Assembly (NCBI GenBank): GCA_944321895.1 | Contig: CALUNA010000001.1 | Location: 186,001 to 250,000 of the forward strand | DNA: 64,000 nucleotides | DNA from: an uncultured Bacteroidales bacterium | Lineage (GTDB): Bacteria; Bacteroidota; Bacteroidia; Bacteroidales; Paludibacteraceae | Direction of reading: 5' to 3' | Part shown: positions 54,485 through 64,000 of the stretch, one piece after another | Layout of the letters: the number at the start of each line of letters is the position of its first letter | Numbering within the stretch: the first letter of the stretch is position 1 | Notes under the pieces: model-generated | The model's database searches: none | What the model saw: only the letters and a program-made list of their open reading frames with translations | What the model was told of the DNA's origin: nothing | Program-made: the position numbers and the translations under genes

Positions 54485-56782
54485 ATGTTTCGGAAAATTT
54501 ATGGCATAGTGATTTTTGTCTTTGTCACGCTCAATGTCTTGTCGCAGGATGTTGGTCTGGTTCTTAGTGGAGGTGCGGCCCGAGGATTGGCACATTTGGG
54601 TGTAATAAAGGCTTTGGAAGAGAATGGCATTCCGATTGACTATATTACCGGAACTTCCATGGGGGCTATTATCGGGAGCATGTATGCCATGGGACTGACT
54701 ACGGATGAGATGATTCAGATTATCAAGTCGGATGATTTCCGTTATTGGCAGACAGGGGATATTGAAATGACCAACCGTTACTACTTCCGTCATCCGGATC
54801 TGAAACCTGATTTCTTGACACTGAATCTGCGCTTTTCCCGGAAAGATTCAGCAAAAATCAATGTCCAGCCTAATTTTCTGCCGACCAGCATAATGTCTCC
54901 CCGGCAAATGAACTATGCTTTTGTGCCTCTGTATGCACCATCTACAGCTGCCTGCCAGGGTGATTTCAATCGTTTGATGGTTCCTTTCCGATGTGTGGCA
55001 TCTGACATTTACAAGAAAAAGGCAGTTATCTTCAGCTCCGGTGATTTGGGGGATGCCGTGCGTGCATCCATGTCTTTTCCGTTTGTGTTCAGGCCGGTGG
55101 TGATTGACAGCATGTTGTTGTTTGATGGTGGCATCTACAATAATTTTCCGGTGGACGTAATGGAAAATGATTTTCACCCGGATTATATTGTGGGAAGCAC
55201 AGTGTCATTGGCACAGGCGGCCAGACCGGATCCGGACAATATTTTGGAACAAGTGGAAACCATGATTGTGCAGCGTGAGAATTATCCGATAAAGAACGGT
55301 GTCTTGTTGCAATTTAACCTGGAAGACCAGAATTTGTGGGACTTTTCGGTGGTGGACAAACTGGTGAAACTGGGCTATGATTCCACAATGGCCCATATCG
55401 ATGAAATAAGGGCGGCAACCTCCCGCAGGATAACCGAAGAACAGTTGGCAAAAAAACGGGAGGAGTTTAATGCAAAAAAGCCGGCCTTGGTTTTTGACAC
55501 GGTGATTTGTAAAGGATTAAAACCTTCGCAGGAGAATTATATCAGGCAAAGTTTCCAGAAAAACGATGAAACATTTGATGAACAGACATTCCATGTCGGT
55601 TATTACCAGCTTATATCCGACAAGGTCGTTTCGGAAATAGTGCCTCATGCCGTGTATAACGACGAAACAGGCATGTTTACATTAATGTTGGATGTGACAA
55701 CGGAAGACCAGCTGAAAATCTCTGTTGGCGGAAACATCTCGATGCCTTTGCCTAATCAAACTTATCTGGGATTGACCTATCAGAACCTTACGGATTTTTC
55801 TCAGTCTGCATGGTTGGATATTTATTTCGGGCGGATGTACAACAGCCTGAGCCTGGGCACGCGGATGGATGTCGGCAGGGAGGTGTTCCTGAAACCTCAG
55901 TTTGTCGTGCACCGGTTTAACTATTATGAGGACAACTACGATTTGTTTCTGCGGGAAAACAACAATACGGCATTTGTGTTGCAAAATGAATTCTATGCAA
56001 AAATATCAGTCGGCTTTCCGATGACGCAGAAAGCCCAGCAGGAATACGGGATTGGCTATGGATATTTGAGCGACAGTTATGTTCAGGATGTCCAAATGGC
56101 ATCGGAGTTCAGAGAATACGACAGAAGTACTTATTCCATTTTCAGCGGTTTTGCCAAGTTTGAGAGCAATATGCTGAACAACAGGATGTATCCGACCGAG
56201 GGCCGCGGTTGGAATGCCACACTACAGCTTCTTTACGGTAACAACAAGTTTTATTCAAGTGCTTTCCCGTCGGAGAGCGAGCTCTATACGCCGACTTTAT
56301 GGTTTCAGGCCAGAGGACACTATGAGGAATATTTCAAGATAGCCAGATATTTCCGCCTTGGTGCCAGTTTTGACATTGCCGTATCAACGCGCAAACTGCT
56401 TCAGAATTATACGGCTACCATTATCCAGGCACCACGTTTTACGCCAACTCCGCACAGCCAGCTGTGTTTCAACGAAGGTTTTTGCGCAAATAATTATGCT
56501 GCGGTAGGTATCAAACCGATATGTCCTGTAAACGACCGTTTGAGCATCCGGTGGGAAAATTATGTATTTGTGCCTTATCAGACAATAGAGCGTAAGGCGG
56601 ATAATACGCCTTATTATTCCGGAATATTCCCGACGGTACGATTTATCAGCGAGGCGAGCGTTTCCTATGATTTGAGACTGGTAACAGCCAGTCTGTATGC
56701 CAATTATTATTCCTATGGAAACGACTGGAATGTCGGTTTTAACATAGGCTTCCTTTTGTTTAACAAGAAATTCATTGAATAG
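54485..56782 (+). CDS. Patatin-like phospholipase with outer-membrane beta-barrel domain
   Basis: A 765-residue protein: signal peptide (1-20); patatin domain (about 22-330) with the oxyanion loop SGGAARGLAH, the nucleophile S58 in GTSMG and the acid D214 in FDGGIYNN; a POTRA-like segment at about 335-400; and a C-terminal surface-antigen (BamA/TpsB-type) barrel from about 410 with repeated aromatic strands. This is the PlpD/type Vd layout seen across Bacteroidetes, in which the barrel carries or anchors a phospholipase A1 at the surface. Substrate and secretion mode are inferred. It begins 95 bp after lutB and is followed 9 bp later by the DUF4491 gene. Confidence 0.9.
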   Translation: MFRKIYGIVIFVFVTLNVLSQDVGLVLSGGAARGLAHLGVIKALEENGIPIDYITGTSMGAIIGSMYAMGLTTDEMIQIIKSDDFRYWQTGDIEMTNRYYFRHPDLKPDFLTLNLRFSRKDSAKINVQPNFLPTSIMSPRQMNYAFVPLYAPSTAACQGDFNRLMVPFRCVASDIYKKKAVIFSSGDLGDAVRASMSFPFVFRPVVIDSMLLFDGGIYNNFPVDVMENDFHPDYIVGSTVSLAQAARPDPDNILEQVETMIVQRENYPIKNGVLLQFNLEDQNLWDFSVVDKLVKLGYDSTMAHIDEIRAATSRRITEEQLAKKREEFNAKKPALVFDTVICKGLKPSQENYIRQSFQKNDETFDEQTFHVGYYQLISDKVVSEIVPHAVYNDETGMFTLMLDVTTEDQLKISVGGNISMPLPNQTYLGLTYQNLTDFSQSAWLDIYFGRMYNSLSLGTRMDVGREVFLKPQFVVHRFNYYEDNYDLFLRENNNTAFVLQNEFYAKISVGFPMTQKAQQEYGIGYGYLSDSYVQDVQMASEFREYDRSTYSIFSGFAKFESNMLNNRMYPTEGRGWNATLQLLYGNNKFYSSAFPSESELYTPTLWFQARGHYEEYFKIARYFRLGASFDIAVSTRKLLQNYTATIIQAPRFTPTPHSQLCFNEGFCANNYAAVGIKPICPVNDRLSIRWENYVFVPYQTIERKADNTPYYSGIFPTVRFISEASVSYDLRLVTASLYANYYSYGNDWNVGFNIGFLLFNKKFIE

Positions 56783-56791
56783 GGTCCAATT

Positions 56792-57100
56792 ATGCTAAAT
56801 TTTTTCGGCCTGGTTGTAGGTGTATCGACTTTTTTGATTATTGGTATTTTTCACCCGATTGTCATAAAAGCGGAATATTATTTCGGGGTGGCCTGCTGGT
56901 GGGTATTCCTGTTGCTCGGCTGTGCCGGCGTGGCCGTTTCGTTGCTTACGGATAATGACGTCCTCTCTACTTTGTCGGGCGTGTTCGCTTTTGCTTCTTT
57001 CTGGAGTATTCTGGAGTTGTTTGAACAGCGGGAACGTGTCCGCAAGGGTTGGTTCCCCCAAAACCCGAGACGTTCGTGTGGCAAAAAGACGGTTGACTGA
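56792..57100 (+). CDS. DUF4491 family membrane protein
   Basis: A 102-residue protein with three membrane helices (about 1-22, 30-50, 58-75). The IGIFHPIVIKAEYYFG and SFWSILELFEQRERVRKGWFP segments match the DUF4491 family, common in Bacteroidales and of unknown function. The C-terminus adds a basic, polar stretch (NPRRSCGKK). The gene follows the phospholipase by 9 bp and ends 9 bp before the convergent YiiX-like gene. Confidence 0.85.
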   Translation: MLNFFGLVVGVSTFLIIGIFHPIVIKAEYYFGVACWWVFLLLGCAGVAVSLLTDNDVLSTLSGVFAFASFWSILELFEQRERVRKGWFPQNPRRSCGKKTVD

Positions 57101-57109
57101 TTTTTCGCG

Positions 57110-57766
57110 TTATTCGTAATGCCAGATCATTTCCAGCCGGTTGCTTTTCAAAAGATCCGATGGCCAGACCATTGGATAAGGAAATCCCGGAACTTTGTGC
57201 CGCAGTCCACCGGAAATATCGGTTCCCGTTCTCATGTAGGCATGGTAAACCAGTTCAGTGCAATACATTTTGGTGGTATCTTCCAGCTGGAAGGCTGAAT
57301 CGAACAATAGTCGGTGTTGGTAAAAAGCGATTGCATGTCTGGCGGCTTTTTCTGCTATGCTGTCTGGAACAGGCAAGCGGTAAATTGCGCATCTTCGGGC
57401 CCTGTCCGAACGGAAAAAGAGTGGAATCGTATCCATTTTCATGGTGTCTTGTGCCCCTTTTTCGGCTTCACCGGGAACTGCGTGTACGATTTGCCATTTG
57501 TTGTTGGCAAAAACAACGATACCGACGTGCGAAAAGCTGGCAGAACGATCTGCCGTGACTACGGCCGTACTTTCAATGCTGTTTCCGAGCCGGAAGGCCA
57601 GATCGCCGTTGCGCAAGCAGATGTCAGCCGGAATGGTCCGGTATTCGGGTTGCGGTTTGCAGCCCGGCATGACGCCCAGCAGCAACACTAAACAAAAAAC
57701 CGGCACACTCCGATGCCGGTTTTTGTTCAGTTGCGTTTTAGAACAGTGAAACGAGCCATTTCCCAT
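57110..57766 (-). CDS. YiiX-like permuted papain-fold lipoprotein
   Basis: 218 residues if the ATG at 57766 is used; that start lies inside the upstream DUF4878 gene. The N-terminus, KNRHRSVPVFCLVLLLG, then MPGC, is a lipoprotein signal. The enzyme core has GDLAFRLG, FSHVGIVVF (histidine in the permuted active site), YCTELVYHAY (catalytic cysteine) and PSDLL, features of the YiiX/YycO NlpC/P60-like group. The family cleaves amide or peptide bonds; cell-wall or lipid substrates are proposed. The hairpin at 57695-57724 lies within the N-terminal coding part, so the start and expression are uncertain (see findings). Confidence 0.75.
   Translation of the reverse strand: MGNGSFHCSKTQLNKNRHRSVPVFCLVLLLGVMPGCKPQPEYRTIPADICLRNGDLAFRLGNSIESTAVVTADRSASFSHVGIVVFANNKWQIVHAVPGEAEKGAQDTMKMDTIPLFFRSDRARRCAIYRLPVPDSIAEKAARHAIAFYQHRLLFDSAFQLEDTTKMYCTELVYHAYMRTGTDISGGLRHKVPGFPYPMVWPSDLLKSNRLEMIWHYE
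57695..57724. terminator. Strong bidirectional hairpin after the DUF4878 gene, inside the next frame
   Basis: An 11-bp stem AAAAACCGGCA (57695-57705) with TGCCGGTTTTT (57714-57724) and an 8-nt loop; A/T-runs on both sides. It is 13 bp past the DUF4878 stop on the minus strand. Confidence 0.8.
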
Positions 57767-58127
57767 CTACTTTTGTGACTTTCGTGGTTGTCGTGTTGGT
57801 GGTGGCTTCTGCACCGGCTTCCTTGATAACGACTTCTTCTACTTCTACGGTGGCGCTTTCGCCGTCATCGGCTATTGTTTCGCCCAGGATTTTGTGGCTT
57901 TTCATGACATAGCCTTTTTGTGACATGCTTTCCAGCTTGCCAACCAATACGGGAATGTCGCCTTGGTCGCTTACTTTTATGTAAGAAACGGCTTTTTCAA
58001 AATCACCTTTTTCCAATGCTGTGTAATAAGCATCTACGGTGCCGGATGGTGTTGCGGTTGAGCCGCCACAGCTAACCATTGCAATCGCAATCATTGCAAT
58101 TGACAGGAATGAAATCAGTTTTTTCAT
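57738..58127 (-). CDS. DUF4878-type lipoprotein
   Basis: A 129-residue lipoprotein with lipobox MVSC (C20). The domain is of the NTF2-like type: YYTALEKGDFEKAVSYI, then GDIPVLVGKLESM and DGESATVEVEEVVI, ending VDGKWLVSLF, as expected for DUF4878, a family of putative lipoproteins in Bacteroidales with unknown role. The strong hairpin 13 bp after the stop is its terminator. Confidence 0.85.
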   Translation of the reverse strand: MKKLISFLSIAMIAIAMVSCGGSTATPSGTVDAYYTALEKGDFEKAVSYIKVSDQGDIPVLVGKLESMSQKGYVMKSHKILGETIADDGESATVEVEEVVIKEAGAEATTNTTTTKVTKVDGKWLVSLF

Positions 58128-58184
58128 ACAAATAAGAAATAAATTAGTTAATAAAAAAGTGAATAACGCCTTTCGGCTTTTATT

Positions 58185-58544
58185 TTAGAACGGAAGCCAT
58201 TCTTGCCGTCCGATTTTTTTCTTTATGCGATAACGTGTGCTGTACACACTGTTTACGTCTATTTTGAATAATATGGCTATATCACAGGGGTGCATGCCTA
58301 TGATAAAACAAATTATGTATTGCAAATTTAGTATGGATAATTTCCTGTCTGTATTTTGGGTGATGATGGCAATGCTGTACCACTCCAAATGGTCGAGTGA
58401 TTTGAGGTAAATTGCTTTTGCTTCTTCTGCCAGACTGGAAATCTCGATTTGCGTTTTCAAATAGTTGGCCAGGGTCCGGGACAATGTGGCAAAATTGTGT
58501 GTTTGTTCATATTGCTTTTCCGTATGAGCTGTATCAGATATCAT
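58185..58544 (-). CDS. Short protein with a LuxR-like HTH, paralogue of neighbouring regulator's tail
   Basis: 119 residues from the ATG at 58544 (MISDTAHTEKQY); the frame opens at 58640 but the extra part overlaps the -7 TATCTTTG (58592-58585), so the shorter start is chosen. The last 45 residues (YIICFIIGMHPCDIAILF ... SVYSTRYRIKKKIG) align with the C-terminal HTH of the 574-residue regulator upstream ([18 protein letters not shown] ... [14 protein letters not shown]). The upstream half is a helix without the membrane segment or TPRs. It is either a small stand-alone DNA-binding protein or a decayed partial copy. Confidence 0.6.
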   Translation of the reverse strand: MISDTAHTEKQYEQTHNFATLSRTLANYLKTQIEISSLAEEAKAIYLKSLDHLEWYSIAIITQNTDRKLSILNLQYIICFIIGMHPCDIAILFKIDVNSVYSTRYRIKKKIGRQEWLPF

Positions 58545-58584
58545 ATTGCCTGTGCTGTTTGCGTTTTCTTTTGTTACTGCATGG

Positions 58585-58592
58585 CAAAGATA
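58585..58592 (-). promoter_or_regulatory. -7 element before the short HTH gene
   Basis: TATCTTTG on the minus strand, 40 bp before the ATG at 58544; the TTG at -33 is not well placed. Confidence 0.45.
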
Positions 58593-58683
58593 GCTTGCAA
58601 AAGCGTACAAACATATAGACAAATATAGATTTTTGTACACAAACTATACGTAAGTCGTATTTTCTTGCAATTTATGGAGTTGT

Positions 58684-60408
58684 TCAGAATACCAGTTCGT
58701 AGTTTTTCGGATACTTTTTCCGGATCCGGTAACGTACGGTATAGACACTGGAGGGTGTTACGTTGAATAATTGCGCAATGGTCGGGACATCCATGCCGGA
58801 CATAAAGCACAGAATGTATTTCTTGTCCATGGTGGATAGTTTTTCTTGTGCGTTGGCAAAAGTGACTTCTATGTTTTCGAACGGGAGTTGCTCCAATTTC
58901 TGCTGGTACGCAGCGGCATCTTTCCCGAGAATATTGATTTCTTCCTTGAGTTTGTTGGCTATTTTTCTGGAAGGCAGCTCCGTGAGTTGCTTGTGAATGG
59001 TTTCCAGGTCTTTTGCATATTTGTTGGCGTTGGCTTTGTTCTTGTCGGCCAGTTCTTTCAGATGTTCGTATTCTTTGCGCAGTCTGTCCATTTCCTGTTT
59101 GTTCAGGCGCAATTCCTCACGCGAATTATCGGCTATCAGGGCTATTTCATACAGTTTCAGTTTGGTGTTTTTCCGCCGCAGGTGGATAATAATCAGCAAC
59201 AGGAAAATGGCGATGACGCTTATGGAGATAATGACGGCCATGCCTGCAAGGATTTTGTGGGCTTGCCGGTTTTCCTTTTCCAGCGTGGCAATGCGCTGTT
59301 TCTTTTGCTCCACTTCATATTGTATCCTCAGGTTGTGCAAGGCAATGTTTTTTTCGCTGTCGAAACGTATGTGGCTGGCTTCCGTTACTTTTTTCTGGTA
59401 TTCCAGTGCCTTTGCCAGCTGTCCTGTTTCTTCCATCAGCATTTCCAAAAAGATATATGCCTGCTCGCGTTCCGATGTGATGACATTCGGGGCTTCTTGT
59501 GCAACTTCATCGATCAGTTCCAGTACATGGAGCATTTTTTTTTCAGCTTCTTTGTATTTGCCCTGATAATAGAGCTGCCATGCCCACAAATCATCTATGC
59601 TGATTTTACATTCCTTGAACATGGTGTCGTCCGGATTGGGATATTTGTTGTGGTTCGCAGTCTCTGCCTTTTCCAGGTATACCTTTATGCTGTCCTGCAA
59701 AGGTGGCTCCCAATACAGGTCATACAGAAGCGCGATGTTGTAATATGTCCAGACGGGATTGATGTTGTACTTGCGCTGTATCTCGGGCGATAGTTTTTCC
59801 TGAAAAAAGGCTGCCTTCTTGGACAGAATTTCCGTACTGTCGCGTTCCGCTATGGAAAAATCAGGCTCGGAATCCAACTTGTTCTGGTAGCAGGCGGACA
59901 GGATGGAGTAATAGTTATAGGCAATGAAATCATTGTCGGGGTGCTGCACATACAGTTGCCGTGCAGCTTCGCTGATTGCCAGTGAACCGACAACATCGCA
60001 CATGGCCACATAGTCGACTGCCAGCAGATAATAGCAATCGGAAATGATTTCTTCCTGTCCCGGCAAACTTCTGTATAGCTCTATCGCTTTATGCAGGTAG
60101 GAATGCGTAACCTCCATGTTGCCGTCCCGCATGATTCCCGTAGCATACAAATGGTAAATGTCAGCCTGGATTTTTTTGTCTTGTACATAATCGGCCAAGA
60201 CGATTAGCGAGTCCTTCACGGCTTCCTTATAATCCGCATTTTCTGATTGCCAATACCGTTCAAGCATGTCCTGCACATAGGCATTGCCGGGTGATTCAGC
60301 TTTTGCAGCGATGCACATGGTGACCACTAAGCAAATGGACATCATTGTCTTGTGTAATAAACCTGGTGCCATGTTGCCGATTATCGTGTCGAATATTTTG
60401 TATAACAT
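58684..60408 (-). CDS. TPR-containing membrane regulator with C-terminal LuxR-like HTH
   Basis: A 574-residue protein: signal-like N-terminus (about 22-37, [16 protein letters not shown]), about six tetratricopeptide-like helices (40-360) in the periplasm, one membrane helix (387-410), a long cytoplasmic coiled coil (415-520), and a LuxR/sigma-4-like helix-turn-helix at about 530-565 ([26 protein letters not shown]). The architecture suggests a one-component sensor of an envelope signal. Its -7 promoter element TATCTTTG lies at 60463-60456 on this strand. The next leftward genes include its short paralogue, whose HTH copies its own. Targets unknown. Confidence 0.8.
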   Translation of the reverse strand: MLYKIFDTIIGNMAPGLLHKTMMSICLVVTMCIAAKAESPGNAYVQDMLERYWQSENADYKEAVKDSLIVLADYVQDKKIQADIYHLYATGIMRDGNMEVTHSYLHKAIELYRSLPGQEEIISDCYYLLAVDYVAMCDVVGSLAISEAARQLYVQHPDNDFIAYNYYSILSACYQNKLDSEPDFSIAERDSTEILSKKAAFFQEKLSPEIQRKYNINPVWTYYNIALLYDLYWEPPLQDSIKVYLEKAETANHNKYPNPDDTMFKECKISIDDLWAWQLYYQGKYKEAEKKMLHVLELIDEVAQEAPNVITSEREQAYIFLEMLMEETGQLAKALEYQKKVTEASHIRFDSEKNIALHNLRIQYEVEQKKQRIATLEKENRQAHKILAGMAVIISISVIAIFLLLIIIHLRRKNTKLKLYEIALIADNSREELRLNKQEMDRLRKEYEHLKELADKNKANANKYAKDLETIHKQLTELPSRKIANKLKEEINILGKDAAAYQQKLEQLPFENIEVTFANAQEKLSTMDKKYILCFMSGMDVPTIAQLFNVTPSSVYTVRYRIRKKYPKNYELVF

Positions 60409-60533
60409 GGATGTATTGCAGGGAGAAAAATACCGATTTCACACTTTTGTGCCCCCAAAGATAGTGAGAAAAAAGCAAAGCGCAAACATGTGCCGGTTTA
60501 CGGTTATTTTTAACGGAGGATGGACTCCCCACA

Positions 60534-60563
60534 TTGTTTGTTTCACATTTTTATGTACCTTTG
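60534..60563 (+). promoter_or_regulatory. Promoter of leuS
   Basis: TTG 60534-60536, a 19-bp spacer, TACCTTTG 60556-60563; the ATG is 59 bp further. It is divergent from the promoter of the TPR regulator. Confidence 0.7.
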
Positions 60564-60622
60564 CAAGTCTTTTGAACTTAAACGGATTATGCGAGCCCGC
60601 AGGTAGGCCCGTGCAAGCAGTT

Positions 60623-63424
60623 ATGGAATATAATTTTAAAGAGATTGAACGCAAGTGGCAGCGTTATTGGACCGAGAATGCCATTTATAAAGTATCCATT
60701 GATACGGAAAAGCCCAAATATTATGTTTTGGACATGTTCCCTTATCCGTCGGGAGCGGGTTTGCATGTAGGACATCCGCTTGGCTACATCGCCTCGGATA
60801 TTTTCAGCCGTTACAAGCGTTTGCAGGGTTTCAACGTGTTGCACCCCATGGGATATGATGCCTATGGTCTGCCGGCGGAGCAATATGCCATTCAGACCGG
60901 ACAGCACCCGGCCGTTACGACCGAGAAAAACATAAACCGTTATCGGGAGCAGTTGGACAAAATAGGCTTCTGTTATGATTGGAGCCGCGAAATACGCACC
61001 TGCGATCCGGTTTACTACAAGTGGACGCAATGGGCATTCCAGCAAATGTTTGATCACTGGTATTGTCTTTATGCCAATGCCGCCCGCCCCATCTCCCTGC
61101 TGGTTGATATTTTCAACGAACAAGGCAATGCAAAAGTACGTGCAGTCGCATCGGAAGTGCCTGTTTTCACAGCCGAAGAGTGGAAAAGCTGGGATGAGAA
61201 AAAACAGCAGGAAATTTTGATGAATTACCGGATTGCCTACCTGGCAGACACGAAAGTGAACTTTTGTCCGGCGTTGGGCTGTGTGCTGGCCAACGATGAG
61301 GTCAGCGACGGGCTTTCCGTCAGGGGCGGCCATCCGGTAGAGCAGCGTGTGATGCGCCAGTGGAACTTGCGTGTGTCGGCTTATGCACAGCGCTTGCTGG
61401 ACGGGCTGGAAAAGATTGACTGGACAGAATCGCTGAAGGAAACACAGAAAAACTGGATAGGACGCAGCGAAGGAGCCGAAATGACATTCCGTGTCAAGGA
61501 TTCCGATACAAGCCTGCTTATTTTTACGACACGTGCCGACACGACATTCGGCGTAACATTCATGGTGTTGGCACCGGAAAGCGAATATGTGGACAAGGTT
61601 ACCAAACCGGAACAGCGTGCCCAAGTGGATGCCTATCTGGATACCGTGAAAAGGCGTACCGAACGCGAACGTATTTCCGACCGTAAGGTTACGGGTGTGT
61701 TTACGGGCTCATATGCCATCAATCCGTTCAACGGGGATGAAATTCCTATTTGGATTTCTGATTATGTGCTGGCCGGATATGGAACAGGCGCTATCATGGC
61801 GGTTCCGGCGCACGACAGCCGCGACTATGCTTTTGCCAAACATTTCGGTCTGCCGATTGTCCCGCTGATTGAAGGTTGCGATGTGAGCACGGAAAGTTAT
61901 GATGCCAAGGAAGGCATAATGATGAACTCCGGATTCCTGAACGGCCTGACTGTCAAGGATGCCATAGCGGCAGCAAAAAAATACATTAGGGAAAAGGGAA
62001 TCGGACGTGTGAAAGTCAATTACCGCCTGCGGGATGCCATTTTCAGCCGCCAGCGCTACTGGGGCGAGCCGTTCCCTGTTTATTACAAGAACGACATGCC
62101 GTATATGATTCCGTTTGACAAGTTGCCGCTGGAATTACCCAACATAGACAAGTTCCTGCCGACGGAAAGCGGCGAGCCTCCGCTCGGCCATGCCAGACAT
62201 TGGGCGTGGGACGAGGCAAACCAGTGTTTGGCCGACACGGCTGCCATTGACCACAAGAAAGTGTTCCCGCTGGAATTGTGCACAATGCCCGGATTTGCCG
62301 GTTCGAGCGCTTATTATCTGCGCTATATGGACCCGAAAAACCCGGATGCGTTGGTCAGCAAGGAAGCTGATGAATATTGGCAGAATGTCGATTTGTACCT
62401 TGGCGGTTCGGAACATGCTACCGGTCATCTGATTTACAGCCGTTTCTGGAACAAGTTCCTGTTCGATCTTGGCGTGGTTTGCAAGGATGAACCGTTCCAG
62501 AAGCTGATAAATCAAGGAATGATTCAGGGACGCTCCAATTTTGTGTATCGGATTGTCGGTACGAACAAATTCGTGTCCTACAATCTGAAAGACCAGTATG
62601 AAACACAGCAAATCCATGTGGATGTGAACAAGGTCAGCAACGATGTGTTGGACATAGAGGCCTTCCGGAACTGGATGCCGGAGTACAAAGATGCCGAGTT
62701 CATCCTGGAGGATGGCAAATATATTTGCGGCTGGGGTGTGGAAAAAATGTCCAAATCCATGTTCAATGTGGTCAATCCGGACGATATTGTGGAGCGCTAT
62801 GGAGCAGATACGTTGCGGTTGTATGAAATGTTTCTGGGCCCGCTGGAACAGTCCAAACCGTGGGACACGAACGGCATTGATGGCGTGCACCGTTTCCTGA
62901 AAAAGTTGTGGGGGCTTTTCTTCAAGGACAATGAATTGGCTGTTTCCACGGAAACACCTGCCGCCGAAGAACTGAAAACCTTGCATAAAACCATTAAGAA
63001 AATCACATTCGACATAGAACATTTCTCGTTCAACACATCTGTTTCGGCGTTTATGATTTGCGTGAACGAATTGTCAGCGCAGAAGTGCAACAAAAAGGAT
63101 ATTCTGGAGCCGCTGGTTGTCCTGTTGGCACCGTTTGCACCGCATGTGGCCGAGGAACTGTGGCATCTGCTGGGACATGACACGACTGTCTGCGATGCCT
63201 GTTTCCCCGTTTGCAACGAGCAATATCTGGCGGAAGCGACCGTGAAATATCCGGTTTCGTTCAACGGTAAAGTGCGCTTTACTTTGGAACTGCCTGCAGG
63301 AATATCGAAAGATGAAGTTGAAAAAGCGGCATTGGCATGTGAGCAGACCGCTAAATATATGAATGGGAACACGCCCAGGAAAATTATTGTTGTTCCCGGT
63401 AAAATCATAAATATTGTTCTTTGA
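60623..63424 (+). CDS. leuS: Leucyl-tRNA synthetase
   Basis: 933 residues from the ATG at 60623 ([16 protein letters not shown]); the frame is open upstream to 60284 but only this start fits. Class I signatures: HVGH (48-51) in place of HIGH, and EKMSKS at 707-712. The editing domain is about 225-420, with [18 protein letters not shown] and the [12 protein letters not shown] motif for deacylating mischarged tRNA. The C-terminal anticodon and end domains run to the stop. Length matches other Bacteroidetes LeuRS. The YitT gene follows one base after the stop. Confidence 0.97.
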   Translation: MEYNFKEIERKWQRYWTENAIYKVSIDTEKPKYYVLDMFPYPSGAGLHVGHPLGYIASDIFSRYKRLQGFNVLHPMGYDAYGLPAEQYAIQTGQHPAVTTEKNINRYREQLDKIGFCYDWSREIRTCDPVYYKWTQWAFQQMFDHWYCLYANAARPISLLVDIFNEQGNAKVRAVASEVPVFTAEEWKSWDEKKQQEILMNYRIAYLADTKVNFCPALGCVLANDEVSDGLSVRGGHPVEQRVMRQWNLRVSAYAQRLLDGLEKIDWTESLKETQKNWIGRSEGAEMTFRVKDSDTSLLIFTTRADTTFGVTFMVLAPESEYVDKVTKPEQRAQVDAYLDTVKRRTERERISDRKVTGVFTGSYAINPFNGDEIPIWISDYVLAGYGTGAIMAVPAHDSRDYAFAKHFGLPIVPLIEGCDVSTESYDAKEGIMMNSGFLNGLTVKDAIAAAKKYIREKGIGRVKVNYRLRDAIFSRQRYWGEPFPVYYKNDMPYMIPFDKLPLELPNIDKFLPTESGEPPLGHARHWAWDEANQCLADTAAIDHKKVFPLELCTMPGFAGSSAYYLRYMDPKNPDALVSKEADEYWQNVDLYLGGSEHATGHLIYSRFWNKFLFDLGVVCKDEPFQKLINQGMIQGRSNFVYRIVGTNKFVSYNLKDQYETQQIHVDVNKVSNDVLDIEAFRNWMPEYKDAEFILEDGKYICGWGVEKMSKSMFNVVNPDDIVERYGADTLRLYEMFLGPLEQSKPWDTNGIDGVHRFLKKLWGLFFKDNELAVSTETPAAEELKTLHKTIKKITFDIEHFSFNTSVSAFMICVNELSAQKCNKKDILEPLVVLLAPFAPHVAEELWHLLGHDTTVCDACFPVCNEQYLAEATVKYPVSFNGKVRFTLELPAGISKDEVEKAALACEQTAKYMNGNTPRKIIVVPGKIINIVL

Positions 63425-63425
63425 A

Positions 63426-64000
63426 ATGTCCGGTAATTTATCAAAACATTGGCAGGTAATTCGTGAGTATATCATGATTGCATTGGGCTTGCTGCTTTAT
63501 GCGGCAGCCTGGAAAGGATTGTTGTTGCCGCACCAGATTGTCGGCGGCGGGGCTACCGGTATCGGGGCCTTGGTCTATTTTGCCGTAGGTGTGCCTATTT
63601 CGGTAACATATTTCCTGATTAACTTCGTCTTGCTGATTATCGCCATCAAGTCCATTGGTTTGAGTTTTTGCATACGTACCATTTACGGTGTCGCCGTGCT
63701 GACTTTTTATCTGGCCGTCTTGCCGGAAGCGCAGATAGGCACCTTTGTAGGAGAAAATGATAACTTTATGGCTTGCGTAATTGGCGGAATCATGTGGGGC
63801 ATTGGCATTGGCATTGTGTTTATCAACAACGGCAGTTCCGGCGGAACGGATATTATTGCCAAAATTGTGAACAAGCGTCGCAACATTACGTTAGGACGCA
63901 TGTTGCTTTATTGCGATGTGGTCATTATCAGTTTTTCCTATTTTTTGGAAGGTGGCAGCATTGAAAAAATCGTATATGGTCTTTGTGCCATGGTGATAGC
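63426..64000 (+). CDS. YitT family membrane protein (partial)
   Basis: The first 191 codons of a gene that runs off the window. Translating from ATG 63426 gives MSGNLSKHWQVIREYIMIA and several membrane helices. LLPHQIVGGGATGIGALVYF, then NNGSSGGTDIIAKIVNKRRNITLG, are the repeats of the DUF161/YitT family, whose complete members end with a DUF2179 domain. The role is unknown. It begins one base after the leuS stop, so it shares the leuS transcript. Confidence 0.88.
   Translation, partial: MSGNLSKHWQVIREYIMIALGLLLYAAAWKGLLLPHQIVGGGATGIGALVYFAVGVPISVTYFLINFVLLIIAIKSIGLSFCIRTIYGVAVLTFYLAVLPEAQIGTFVGENDNFMACVIGGIMWGIGIGIVFINNGSSGGTDIIAKIVNKRRNITLGRMLLYCDVVIISFSYFLEGGSIEKIVYGLCAMVI

Noticed and set aside
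60284..60622. Extended N-terminus of LeuRS
   Set aside because: The frame is open but the sequence covers the divergent regulator start and the leuS promoter; conserved LeuRS begins at MEYNFKEIE.
1..64000. CRISPR arrays, prophage, transposase, rRNA or tRNA genes
   Set aside because: I saw no regularly spaced repeats, no integrase/transposase motifs, no rRNA sequence and no cloverleaf-like sequence. A tRNA scan was not run.

Overview
The window is chromosomal DNA from a member of the order Bacteroidales. The evidence is the protein families (ParE, PorZ, C10 protease with a type IX sorting tail, DUF5063, DUF4491, DUF4878), the lack of strong Shine-Dalgarno sites, and repeated promoters of the Bacteroidetes form TTG-N19/20-TAnnTTTG. 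PorZ and three secreted proteins with C-terminal sorting-like domains imply a type IX secretion system (T9SS). That fits Porphyromonadaceae/Paludibacteraceae-like lineages better than Bacteroides itself. A pectate lyase and a family 2 glycoside hydrolase suggest use of plant or host glycans. I see no rRNA, tRNA, CRISPR array, phage or transposase.

Layout. 0-6.3 kb: a ComEC tail, a lamin-tail surface protein, asd, a C10 protease and a lipoprotein. 6.4-13.5 kb: a leftward gene run (parE, D12 DNA methyltransferase, tadA, PrsW-type protease, TGS/uridine-kinase-like protein, SPOR protein, folE). 13.9-18.7 kb: an ECF sigma gene with a 56-residue companion, then RlmI-like methyltransferase/RNase D-like/DUF5063, then a second ECF sigma cassette. 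18.8-24.7 kb: PAP2 phosphatase, pnuC, S41 protease, rdgB and porZ. 24.7-29.9 kb: an AT-rich acyltransferase/phosphoethanolamine transferase pair, then aroA and a GT2. 29.9-34.3 kb: uvrA and pectate lyase. 34.3-38.4 kb: an AT-rich island with a long inverted repeat and four secreted or lipoprotein genes, two of them an exact 1,022-bp tandem duplication. 38.6-45.1 kb: proC, an XRE-cupin regulator with its acyl-CoA synthetase, an HhH protein, a CPBP protease and mnmA. 45.2-46.5 kb: three copies of a small RNA gene around a HAD phosphatase. 47-64 kb: GH2, mutL, a mannose-1-phosphate guanylyltransferase gene, lutB, a patatin/outer-membrane phospholipase, small lipoproteins, a TPR-HTH regulator with a short paralogue, leuS and a partial YitT gene.

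The least explained parts are the three small RNA copies, which share a promoter and an upstream palindromic box, and the island at 34.3-38.4 kb. In that island an unequal exchange has made a chimeric lipoprotein gene. Composition statements are visual impressions, not computed values. All function calls rest on recognising sequence motifs; no database search was run.
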